Source: a virus
IMG/VR virus record: IMGVR_UViG_3300020711_000023
Coordinates: 1 to 35,334 of that record
Strand: one strand, 5' to 3'
DNA length: 35,334 nucleotides
The position numbers and the translations under genes are program-made. The notes below the pieces were generated by a model. It was not told the DNA's origin, searched no databases, and saw only the letters and a list, made by a program, of their open reading frames with translations. Positions 16,386-22,283 of this stretch are shown here, piece by piece. Positions within the stretch are counted from its first letter, which is position 1, and each line of letters starts with the position of its first letter.

Positions 16386-17101
16386 GTAATGATCCAAGGC
16401 AATTTACCGTCAAACTTCTCCAAAATGCGCTTGTTGCCTTCAATAAAGAACTCAGGCTGTACTCCACAGCTCCCACCCATCCGAAAATGAAAGGTGTGCT
16501 TATTTGTGGAGGCAAACTTGGGAACAATACGGGTAGCTGCCTGATAGAACTGGCGATCTACCGTAGGATCGGGGCGATTTAGCAAAATAGCGAGTTGTTT
16601 TAGGTATTCTGTTTTCATACCCCACATACACCAGTCCACAAAGCGATGCCCTGGGATATTCCAGGTATCGTGTAGCTCTCCGAGGGCTTCGCAGTTGTCA
16701 TCAAACAAAAAGTTGCCCTCCTTATCGTGAACTGATCTAAGGCTATAAGCCCAATCATAGCCCTCATCAATTCTATCCATGATACTTTTTACATGGTCAG
16801 GGGAATACCAATCATCATCATTACAAAAGAAAGTAACATCCTCGGTAATCAATTGAGGCGCAGCAGCGAGCCAGCGTTGCCCCGCATACCCATTGCCACC
16901 GATCTTGCCATCCCAGTAGCAGATCTTTACGCAACCATTGGCGTAAAGCCTTCTGAGTTCGACAAAGGTATTAAAGTCCCCGTCACACAAAATGTAATGC
17001 GTTGGGGTTATCCCTTGTTGTCTTGCAATAGATTTAAGGCAGTTTGCTAACTCTGTTGGGCGCTTACCATTGGTTACGGTCACTACGGCACAAGTTTTCA
17101 A
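16382..17101 (-). CDS. GT-A (family 2-like) glycosyltransferase
   Basis: 239 residues. The N-terminal nucleotide-sugar fold is clear: AVVTVTNGKRPTELANCLKS, ITPTHYILCDGD, and the metal-binding FFCNDDDWYSPDH with Asp95-97. A conserved C-terminal part includes HRFVDWCMWGMKTEYL and DPTVDRQFYQAA. It would transfer a sugar from a nucleotide donor; the acceptor could be DNA bases, a virion protein or host surface glycan. It is coupled to the terminase gene by an ATGA overlap, an unusual place for a glycosyltransferase, which ties it to late expression. Confidence 0.82.
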   Translation of the reverse strand: MKTCAVVTVTNGKRPTELANCLKSIARQQGITPTHYILCDGDFNTFVELRRLYANGCVKICYWDGKIGGNGYAGQRWLAAAPQLITEDVTFFCNDDDWYSPDHVKSIMDRIDEGYDWAYSLRSVHDKEGNFLFDDNCEALGELHDTWNIPGHRFVDWCMWGMKTEYLKQLAILLNRPDPTVDRQFYQAATRIVPKFASTNKHTFHFRMGGSCGVQPEFFIEGNKRILEKFDGKLPWIIT

Positions 17102-17337
17102 TTGTGTTTATCCAATCTCTTTGTTTCAAAGTTAGGTAAGTCCCAATAAGCCACCTTTAAACGGGCTACATGGTTCTTAGCAAGGCTAATTAAGCCGTCA
17201 TAGGTCATTGCACTAAACCTCTCCCGCCACTCGGCTGCCAAGGCGATCTTCTGCTTCTTGGTCTTGCAAGAAAGCGCCCTCATCATCTCGGTCTTGAACA
17301 TCAGGCGCTCTTTAGCTAAACGCTCAATGTCTTGCAT
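17098..17337 (-). CDS. hypothetical helical protein upstream of the glycosyltransferase
   Basis: A basic helical protein (MQDIERLAKERLMFKTEMMR; AAEWRERFSAMTYDGLISLA). The start at 17337 has AGAGG six bases upstream; an earlier ATG at 17355 lacks an RBS. It overlaps the glycosyltransferase by 4 bases. No domain recognised. Location one gene before the terminase block leaves a small-terminase role possible, but nothing in the sequence shows it. Confidence 0.62.
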   Translation of the reverse strand: MQDIERLAKERLMFKTEMMRALSCKTKKQKIALAAEWRERFSAMTYDGLISLAKNHVARLKVAYWDLPNFETKRLDKHN

Positions 17338-17560
17338 CCCCATCCTCTGGACCATCTAGCAATGATTTGAGGTATAGGATTTCCTTCTCAGCTTTGAGTA
17401 AAAGTTTGGATGATTCACCATGAACACGCATTAACTCATGGAAAATGGCATCTTTCTCCATCCGCCAGATCCGATCCATGTACATCTTCTTTGCCTGATC
17501 GTCTGCTTTAGAGATATATTGCTCTACGGTTTCCATCTTGTTGTTTATTCCGTTCTCCAT
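17324..17560 (-). CDS. hypothetical coiled-coil protein, 78 aa
   Basis: Starts at 17560 after AAGGAG (spacing 8). Highly charged helix (ETVEQYISKADDQAKKMYMD; SSKLLLKAEKEILYLKSLLD). It overlaps the previous gene by 16 bases and the next by 14 bases (32 if that gene starts at 17355), so these small genes are packed as one transcript. Function unknown. Confidence 0.65.
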   Translation of the reverse strand: MENGINNKMETVEQYISKADDQAKKMYMDRIWRMEKDAIFHELMRVHGESSKLLLKAEKEILYLKSLLDGPEDGDARH

Positions 17561-17760
17561 ACTCGCACTCCTTCTTTGTCTTTTCTAGCGATGAACTTCT
17601 TATTTAACTGCTTGCCTGTACGGTAGTTTGCATTACAGACAATTTGAATCTTCCCCTGTGGGATAAAGAAACTTTCCCCACATTCCATAACCTTATATGG
17701 GTACACATTGCGCTTTTTCTCAGGGGGTATGGGAATATTTTTTTCTACTTCAATAGTCAT
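17545..17760 (-). CDS. hypothetical small protein, 71 aa, first gene of the leftward unit
   Basis: I place the start at 17760 (MTIEVEKNIPIPPEKKRNVY), preceded by AAGGAG at ideal spacing; an upstream in-frame ATG at 17814 would overlap the divergent gene and lacks an RBS. The core YPYKVMECGESFFIPQGKIQ followed by a basic RTGKQLNKKFIARKDKEG segment matches a small phage family I have seen often without a known function. It leads the minus-strand unit. Confidence 0.75.
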   Translation of the reverse strand: MTIEVEKNIPIPPEKKRNVYPYKVMECGESFFIPQGKIQIVCNANYRTGKQLNKKFIARKDKEGVRVWRTE

Positions 17761-17784
17761 GCTATTCTCCTTATAACTTAACTC

Positions 17785-17814
17785 ATCATACACTACCATG
17801 ATACACACATACAA
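17785..17814 (-). promoter_or_regulatory. candidate leftward promoter at the divergence point
   Basis: On the minus strand TTGTAT (17809-17814), 18-base spacer, TATGAT (17785-17790), 24 bases before the ATG at 17760. The two divergent genes are only 37 bases apart, so the promoter would overlap the start of the rightward gene. Moderate match to sigma70 consensus; not proven. Confidence 0.4.
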
Positions 17815-18514
17815 TGAATATCATCTAGGGGATAACCTAGTTCATCTTAATTACTTAAGGCGGGTTTGCAAAGAGAACCCCGACCTTGAGTTCACCCACC
17901 ACTGTAATCCGATGCACCACAGTCAACTAACCCCGTTGCTTGAGGATGTTCCTATTAGCTTGCAAGGGTTAAGTATTCCGCCTGGCACAGTAAACGCTTG
18001 GATTGGTAGGGATAATTACTTTTACAACCATCCCCTACAGCATGATTGGGTTAACTTTCATCTGGAATGGTTTGACCACCTATCTAACCTTCTTGAATTA
18101 CCCTCCCCTATGGCTTGCAGAGAGGATCTACTCTTTGAGTACCCCGCCTTAAACGCCCCCATTCCCATTGAATTTGATTACCTCATCATTAACGCCCTCC
18201 CACAATCAGGGCAATTGCCAGACTTTGATGCTCAATTCTTCAAGAATCGGGTACGCAATCTTCTAAATGAGGGGTTTTCTGTCATCACAACGAACCCTAC
18301 AGGCATGGGTTTATCCACTTTAGAGATGGGTTTAGATGTTACAGGCATCGGAAGCCTATCCAAATACTGCAAACACATAGAAGGCGTTGCTACTGGTCCG
18401 ATGTGGACAACCTTTAATATATTCAATAAAGACAAGGTGTTAAGCCGTAAGTTCTATTGCTCTCATCAAAGCGTGAACTTAACCGACAACACAACCACGC
18501 TCAATAAACTGTAA
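17798..18514 (+). CDS. GT-B/heptosyltransferase-like protein, 238 aa
   Basis: The start MIHTYNEYHLGDNLVHLNYL matches the GDxxxxxxxL loop at the beginning of family-9 (ADP-heptose:LPS heptosyltransferase-like) GT-B proteins. A later VITTNPTGMGLSTLEMG, then GIGSLSKYCKHIEGVATGPM resembles their donor-binding domain, where an xGP(S/M)-type loop binds the nucleotide sugar. At 238 residues it is shorter than cellular enzymes (about 320-350). It is the only rightward gene left of the AT-rich region at 18515-18993. No strong RBS is visible before the ATG. Confidence 0.65.
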   Translation: MIHTYNEYHLGDNLVHLNYLRRVCKENPDLEFTHHCNPMHHSQLTPLLEDVPISLQGLSIPPGTVNAWIGRDNYFYNHPLQHDWVNFHLEWFDHLSNLLELPSPMACREDLLFEYPALNAPIPIEFDYLIINALPQSGQLPDFDAQFFKNRVRNLLNEGFSVITTNPTGMGLSTLEMGLDVTGIGSLSKYCKHIEGVATGPMWTTFNIFNKDKVLSRKFYCSHQSVNLTDNTTTLNKL

Positions 18515-18993
18515 TTTTTTTTGGGGTGGACTCGGAAGGGGGTGCACACCTCACCGTACTCATGCCCAACTCAAAGGGCAAACAGTCATCGTGCAATCGT
18601 TTAATCTATCCCGATCCCAAATGATCTAACCAGGCTCTAGGTTATATCTATGGGCATCTCAGAGCGTACCCGTACCCCTATTTAGAATTGATAAGAGCGC
18701 ACGATGTGCAAACCTACCCGCCTTTAATCTTACCCTACGCCTTATCTATATATCTACTTACTAAGATCCTAGATGATCTATAGACAATAGATGATAGCTA
18801 TATACACTATATAGACTATAGACAATCTAAATATAGATATTATAGATATGCGACATCTTACCATAGCTATAGACTATTGACAATAAAACAACAATTAAAA
18901 AATACAATGGTATAGTCTAATCAATCTATGCTTATAATCATATCTATGCAGTAAAGCATTACACTTAAAACCTAACTACTAAGAGGATATACC
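18515..18993 (+). promoter_or_regulatory. 479-base non-coding AT-rich region: origin/early promoter candidate
   Basis: No credible gene here. The left part has a T8 run after the upstream stop, a hairpin TGCCC/GGGCA (18563-18580) and an inverted pair CATCGTGC (18587-18594) and GCACGATG (18699-18706). The right part (about 18740-18960) is very AT-rich, with three copies of CTATAGACAAT or CTATAGACTAT (18778-18788, 18816-18826, 18867-18877) and many TATAG/CTATA palindromes. A TTGACA lies at 18877-18882 and a TATAAT at 18933-18938, though they do not pair at standard spacing. Iteron-like repeats next to AT-rich DNA suit an origin; a regulated early promoter is the alternative. Confidence 0.5.
18971..18978 (+). 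promoter_or_regulatory. CCTAACTA leader element, copy 1 (ArdC gene)
   Basis: CCTAACTA preceded by AAAA, 15 bases before the ATG at 18994 and just upstream of the AGAGGA ribosome binding site. One of at least five exact copies in early-gene leaders. Confidence 0.6.
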
Positions 18994-19869
18994 ATGCAAA
19001 ATACTACAAGCCGTATCAGCGTATATGACAGCGTTACTAATAAGATCATCTCTCAACTTGAGAGCGGGATAGCACCTTGGATCAAGCCTTGGAAATCTGG
19101 TCAAGCTGGCGGAGCTGATCGCAATATCGTATCTAAAAAAGAGTATTCAGGCGTTAACCGTTTAATTCTAGGTATGAGCGGTTACAGCTCACCTATTTGG
19201 GGATCATTCAAACAATGGCAGGAATTAGGCGGGAATGTCAGAAAAGGTGAAAAGGGTACGCAAGTAGTTTTCTATTCACAAGTGACTAAAGGTGAGATAA
19301 AGCCAACTGATCTGAACCCTGATAAATCTACCTATGCACTTCTCAAGTCTTATTATGTTTTTAACTTGGATCAGATTGATGGATTAGAAATAAGCAAACC
19401 AGAGCCAGTAATCTCCACCTTTAATCCAGTACCCGCTTTAGATGATCGCATTATTAAGACTGGCGCTCAGATCTCTCATGGCGGAGGCAGGGCATTTTAT
19501 CGCCCTGGTACTGACAGCATTACCTTACCAGCTAGAGATCTATTCCTAAGTGAAAGCCACTACTATGCGACTGTATTGCATGAGTTAACTCATTGGTCAG
19601 GCGCTGAGCATCGTTTAGATCGTACAAAAGGCAAACGGTTTGCTGATACAGCGTACGCATTTGAGGAGCTGGTTGCTGAAATGGGCGCTGCATTTTTATG
19701 CGCTGATTATGGTATCCAGGGTGAGCTGCAGCACGCTGACTACATCGGCAATTGGCTACAGTGCCTTAAAAATGACAATAAAGCAATTTTTAACGCTGCA
19801 GCATTGGCACAAAAGGCAGCCGATTACATAAACAATCTAGATGCACTGACTAACCAGGCAGCAGCTTAA
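18994..19869 (+). CDS. ardC: ArdC-type antirestriction protein (ssDNA-binding domain plus zincin)
   Basis: 291 residues. The N-terminal ArdC domain spans roughly residues 5-125 (VYDSVTNKIISQLESGIAPW, then YSGVNRLILG and a FKQWQELGGNVRKGEKGTQV block). The C-terminal zinc metallopeptidase-like domain has HELTHWSGAEHRL, with HExxH at residues 196-200, and AFEELVAEMGA supplying a third ligand. Known ArdC proteins bind DNA and protect incoming DNA from host restriction. Here it is the first gene after the AT-rich region, so it is probably expressed on entry. The RBS (AGAGGA) follows a CCTAACTA element. Confidence 0.88.
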   Translation: MQNTTSRISVYDSVTNKIISQLESGIAPWIKPWKSGQAGGADRNIVSKKEYSGVNRLILGMSGYSSPIWGSFKQWQELGGNVRKGEKGTQVVFYSQVTKGEIKPTDLNPDKSTYALLKSYYVFNLDQIDGLEISKPEPVISTFNPVPALDDRIIKTGAQISHGGGRAFYRPGTDSITLPARDLFLSESHYYATVLHELTHWSGAEHRLDRTKGKRFADTAYAFEELVAEMGAAFLCADYGIQGELQHADYIGNWLQCLKNDNKAIFNAAALAQKAADYINNLDALTNQAAA

Positions 19870-19879
19870 ACAGTGATAC

Positions 19880-19911
19880 CTAGTAAGCGCTTAGTGATAG
19901 GCGCTTACTGG
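19880..19911 (+). other. strong hairpin after the antirestriction gene
   Basis: A perfect 9-bp inverted repeat AGTAAGCGC (19882-19890) and GCGCTTACT (19901-19909) with a 10-base loop, extended by a U-G and a C-G pair to 11 bp. No U-run follows, so it is more likely an RNA processing site, stabiliser or attenuator than an intrinsic terminator. Confidence 0.6.
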
Positions 19912-19932
19912 ATTGTCATTAGACAGTCAAAA

Positions 19933-19940
19933 CCTAACTA
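19933..19940 (+). promoter_or_regulatory. CCTAACTA leader element, copy 2
   Basis: AAAACCTAACTAA, 12 bases before the ATG at 19953 and directly upstream of TTGGAGGA. Confidence 0.6.
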
Positions 19941-19952
19941 ATTGGAGGATTT

Positions 19953-20153
19953 ATGGATCAAGTAAGAGCCGATATAAAACTATCAACTGGCAGGATAGTA
20001 AAACATACTAGGCAGGAAAATGGATCACAACTTGCAACACCTACACCAGGATGCTATGAAATGACTAACCAGGAATGGATAGAGTATTGCAAGATCATCA
20101 ATGGGGGATATATTCCACGATACCCCATGCAAGGAGAGGATCTAACAGCATGA
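19953..20153 (+). CDS. hypothetical early protein, 66 aa
   Basis: Begins MDQVRADIKLSTGRIVKHTR after a strong GGAGGA ribosome binding site; contains YEMTNQEWIEYCKIINGGYI. No known domain. The stop overlaps the next ATG (ATGA), coupling the pair. Position right after the antirestriction gene suggests an early host-takeover or anti-defence role, by location only. Confidence 0.68.
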   Translation: MDQVRADIKLSTGRIVKHTRQENGSQLATPTPGCYEMTNQEWIEYCKIINGGYIPRYPMQGEDLTA

Positions 20154-20326
20154 GCCTACTATCTGAGATGCAAAAACATGGTTTAGCAGATTGTGAGTTC
20201 AATCGCCAATTTTTTACACTTGATGAGCTGTATAAATCATATTGCTATAGAGCTGCTAAACAAGGGTTTCAGGCGTTATCGTTTAATTCGTGGCGATACT
20301 GTCATAAAGCAAATATCACGCTGTAG
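20150..20326 (+). CDS. hypothetical early protein, 58 aa
   Basis: Start chosen at 20150 (MSLLSEMQKHGLADCEFNRQ), which overlaps the upstream stop by 4 bases and has AAGGAGAGG upstream; an ATG at 20075 in the same frame would lie within the previous gene. Helical, with aromatic and Cys residues (YKSYCYRAAKQGFQALSFNS). Not recognised. Confidence 0.65.
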   Translation: MSLLSEMQKHGLADCEFNRQFFTLDELYKSYCYRAAKQGFQALSFNSWRYCHKANITL

Positions 20327-20327
20327 A

Positions 20328-20377
20328 GCGATTAAAGGGTTTAGTGGTATTAGGTATCACTTACCCTTATTTATCGC
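20328..20377 (+). other. long imperfect hairpin after the 58-aa gene
   Basis: GCGAT (20328-20332) and AAGGGT (20335-20340) pair with ACCCTT (20363-20368) and ATCGC (20373-20377); AGTG (20343-20346) pairs with CACT (20358-20361). Small bulges separate the stems. With the hairpin at 19880-19911, two successive early intergenic gaps each carry a hairpin followed by a CCTAACTA element. Confidence 0.5.
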
Positions 20378-20432
20378 CTTGGCGCTTGTTTTAAAGTGTT
20401 TTAAATTGATTTTATGTATTTGTCTTACCTAA

Positions 20433-20440
20433 CCTAACTA
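20433..20440 (+). promoter_or_regulatory. CCTAACTA leader element, copy 3
   Basis: Preceded by another ACCTA, giving ACCTAACCTAACTA; 15 bases before the ATG at 20456, upstream of CGAGG. Confidence 0.6.
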
Positions 20441-20455
20441 ATTTTCGAGGTATTT

Positions 20456-20614
20456 ATGAGAAATAATGATATTTATACAATTGATCGCAAAATCTTTATA
20501 AAGAAGAAATATTCCCTCATGCGTGTGCAAGGGGTAATCAGTAAAGATCAGTTAATTGACTTAGTAGCTGTATTTGGTGGTTTGCTACTGGTTTGGTTAT
20601 TGTTGGCTTTGTAA
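20456..20614 (+). CDS. small C-terminally anchored membrane protein, 52 aa
   Basis: 52 codons from the ATG at 20456 (CGAGG RBS) to TAA at 20612-20614. Residues 1-30 are basic (MRNNDIYTIDRKIFIKKKYS) and residues 32-52 form one hydrophobic segment (LIDLVAVFGGLLLVWLLLAL), so it is likely tail-anchored in the inner membrane. A CCTAACTA element precedes it. Function unknown; early phage membrane peptides often target host processes. Confidence 0.65.
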   Translation: MRNNDIYTIDRKIFIKKKYSLMRVQGVISKDQLIDLVAVFGGLLLVWLLLAL

Positions 20615-20953
20615 GAACCCCAAAACCCCAATGAACCCCGAGAGAATAAGAACCTTACCCGCCTTACGGTGGGGGATCTCTTTTCAGAGAGTGGTTATCG
20701 TTTATCGGTGGCACTTAACTAAAGCGGTGCTGTCCAGTAACGGTCCGCCAGATGGTAGCTGCCTTGTTTATCCCTATCCATCACCACAATGTTTAGGAGG
20801 GCTGGGTTATAGCCCCGTAGTAGTTCGCTTTAATCGTGATTTTGATGGTGTTGGTCTTAAATCGTTATGAGAACCCAATTCATAACAGACCCAAAACCAC
20901 GACTAAAACAAACTTAATCGGATTAGATCATACTTTTTAAAGGAGTGCAATAG
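20615..20953 (+). other. 339-base stretch without a convincing gene; weak 79-codon frame
   Basis: A frame from ATG 20631 to TGA 20870 could encode 79 residues but has no RBS (ACCCCA precedes the ATG) and an odd, Pro/Gly/Tyr-rich product (SSNGPPDGSCLVYPYPSPQC). The DNA looks more GC-rich than its neighbours and begins with two small hairpins, CCCGCC/GGTGGG (about 20658-20674) and CTCT/AGAG just after. It may be a degraded gene, an uncoupled small gene or a structured leader. The true next gene begins after AAAGGAG at 20954. Confidence 0.35.
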
Positions 20954-21112
20954 ATGCGTGTTTTAGTAGCGTGCGAGTTTAGCGGAACAGTAAGAGATGC
21001 GTTTATAAGAGCAGGTCATACCGCTTTATCTTGCGATCTTATGCCAACTGATAAACCAGGACCACACTATCAAGGTGATGTTATGGACATCATTGGGGGG
21101 GGTGGGATTTGA
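20954..21112 (+). CDS. methyltransferase-like protein, N-terminal part before the G8 frame break
   Basis: ATG at 20954 after AAAGGAG. The 52-residue product (MRVLVACEFSGTVRDAFIRA, then GHTALSCDLMPTDKPGPHYQ and GDVMDII) has the SAM-binding start of phage DNA cytosine-methyltransferase-like proteins: VACEFSG loop, SCDL acidic residue and GDV. The frame breaks at a run of eight G (21095-21102) and stops at 21110. A nine- or six-G run, or a -1 ribosomal shift, joins it to the next frame as GGGWDLMIAHPPCTHL, exactly as the intact family reads. I see no Pro-Cys (PCQ-type) catalytic loop other than PPCTHL in the second part. Confidence 0.75.
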   Translation: MRVLVACEFSGTVRDAFIRAGHTALSCDLMPTDKPGPHYQGDVMDIIGGGGI

Positions 21113-21549
21113 TGATAGCTCACCCGCCTTGCACGCATTTGGCAGTATCAGGTGCTAGGCATTTTGAAAAGAAAAGGGCAGATGGAAGGCAGCAGGAGGG
21201 AATTGATTTCTTTATGGCATTAGCTAGAGCAGCCATTCCCCGTTACGCAATAGAGAACCCTATAGGAATTATGAGCAATATTTGGAGAAAACCCGATCAA
21301 ATTATTCAACCTTGGCAATATGGGCATAGTGTTACAAAATCCACTTGCTTGTGGCTTAAAGGGCTGCCAGCTCTTACGCCTACGGATATAGTCGATAAAG
21401 GGGTAACTTGGACAGCCAAAAGCGGTAAAAGAATGTCGCAGTGGTATTACGACAGTAGTTGTTTAAATCCTAAAGAAAGGGAAAAGATGAGAAACAAAAC
21501 ATTTCAAGGTATAGCAGATGCTATGGCACAACAATGGGGGATTTTATGA
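21109..21549 (+). CDS. methyltransferase-like protein, C-terminal part after the frame break
   Basis: About 146 residues from the shifted frame: MIAHPPCTHLAVSGARHFEK (PPC motif of the methyltransferase fold), AIPRYAIENPIGIMS (the ENP motif matching ENV of cytosine-5 enzymes), QPWQYGHSVTKSTCLWLKGL and FQGIADAMAQQWG. Together with the fragment at 20954-21112 it makes a protein of about 198 residues, the expected length for this phage family. The internal TTG/ATG at 21109-21112 has no RBS, so independent translation is doubtful. It might be a methyltransferase or an inactive relative; the target is not known. Confidence 0.8.
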   Translation: MMIAHPPCTHLAVSGARHFEKKRADGRQQEGIDFFMALARAAIPRYAIENPIGIMSNIWRKPDQIIQPWQYGHSVTKSTCLWLKGLPALTPTDIVDKGVTWTAKSGKRMSQWYYDSSCLNPKEREKMRNKTFQGIADAMAQQWGIL

Positions 21550-21704
21550 GTAAAGCAGATAAAGATGCGCAGAAGTGGCAAGAGATGAACCAGGCAGCTC
21601 AGTACCGAGAATGGATCAGAGCAACGGAAACAGGTACGCCTTATTACATCAATCCTCAAGGCGATGTAGTGACTGAAGATAAAAAAACAACACCTAATAA
21701 ATAA
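21546..21704 (+). CDS. hypothetical small protein, 52 aa
   Basis: The ATG at 21546 overlaps the preceding stop (ATGA). 52 codons end at TAA 21702-21704. Begins MSKADKDAQKWQEMNQAAQY and ends EDKKTTPNK; charged and helical in its first half. Coupling to the methyltransferase-like gene is the only clue. Confidence 0.62.
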   Translation: MSKADKDAQKWQEMNQAAQYREWIRATETGTPYYINPQGDVVTEDKKTTPNK

Positions 21705-21755
21705 ATTGCACTAATCGTAGTAATGTAGTAATGTTCTATCTGTAGTAACTGAAAC

Positions 21756-21763
21756 CCTAACTA
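21756..21763 (+). promoter_or_regulatory. CCTAACTA leader element, copy 4
   Basis: AAACCCTAACTA, 17 bases before the ATG at 21781, upstream of AAGGAA. Just before it the sequence repeats GTAGTAA three times (about 21717-21748). Confidence 0.6.
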
Positions 21764-21780
21764 TTTAATAAGGAATAATC

Positions 21781-21993
21781 ATGGAATATTGCGTTAATTG
21801 CAAACACCTAGACCACTCGACACTTTCGTGTGCGAAAAGCTCAACAATAAGCCTAGTAACAGGCAAAGCGCTATACAGTAGCGCATATCTATATCGTCAA
21901 GACGAGCATTATTGCGGTAAAGATGGCAAATGGTTTGAATTTATGGAAACTGAAGATCTTGACGATCTCTCAGCAATCCCTTTTGGTAAATAA
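21781..21993 (+). CDS. Cys-rich small protein, possible zinc binder, 70 aa
   Basis: Cys4, Cys7, Cys17 and Cys45, with His9, His12 and His43, could form a zinc site (EYCVNCKHLDHSTLSCAKSS). The rest is acidic (METEDLDDLSAIPFGK). RBS AAGGAA. Similar short Cys-rich proteins are common in phage early regions with no known function. Confidence 0.68.
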   Translation: MEYCVNCKHLDHSTLSCAKSSTISLVTGKALYSSAYLYRQDEHYCGKDGKWFEFMETEDLDDLSAIPFGK

Positions 21994-22001
21994 CCTATCT
22001 A
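21994..22001 (+). promoter_or_regulatory. CCTATCTA variant of the leader element
   Basis: One mismatch from CCTAACTA; 12 bases before the ATG at 22014, the same spacing as copies 2 and 5, upstream of TGGAG. Confidence 0.45.
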
Positions 22002-22013
22002 ATGGAGTTAATC

Positions 22014-22283
22014 ATGGCAAAAACACCAAGCAGTAAGAATAAACCTAAGACACCTTTTCCAGTGAAGGCAGTTGATAAGAAGATCAATGATGCTTACACC
22101 AAAAAAGAAGTAGATCGTCTTAAAAACCTAGTCGCAAGGCAAGATGACCTTATAGCTCAGATGCTAGATGAGTTAAAACAAGAGCAGATCAAAACTGGCA
22201 TGCTAGGTCAAGAGTTAGAAGATCTAGAAGATGAGATCGACAGTTGGAAAGAGATTGTTAAAACCATTATGGAGGTGGTATGA
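22014..22283 (+). CDS. coiled-coil protein upstream of the exonuclease, 89 aa
   Basis: Start at 22014 (MAKTPSSKNKPKTPFPVKAV) after TGGAG; a 4-codon upstream extension is less likely. Lys/Pro-rich first 25 residues, then a long acidic coiled coil (VDRLKNLVARQDDLIAQMLD through LEDLEDEIDSWKEIV). It overlaps the exonuclease gene by 4 bases. Function unknown; coupling suggests a recombination accessory. Confidence 0.65.
   Translation: MAKTPSSKNKPKTPFPVKAVDKKINDAYTKKEVDRLKNLVARQDDLIAQMLDELKQEQIKTGMLGQELEDLEDEIDSWKEIVKTIMEVV

Noticed and set aside
18563-18580. Intrinsic terminator after the GT-B-like gene
   Set aside because: The TGCCC/GGGCA stem is short and followed by AACAGTC, not a U-run; the T8 run lies before it.
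18562-18624. 20-codon frame in the non-coding region
   Set aside because: No ribosome binding site and no coupling to a neighbour; likely chance.
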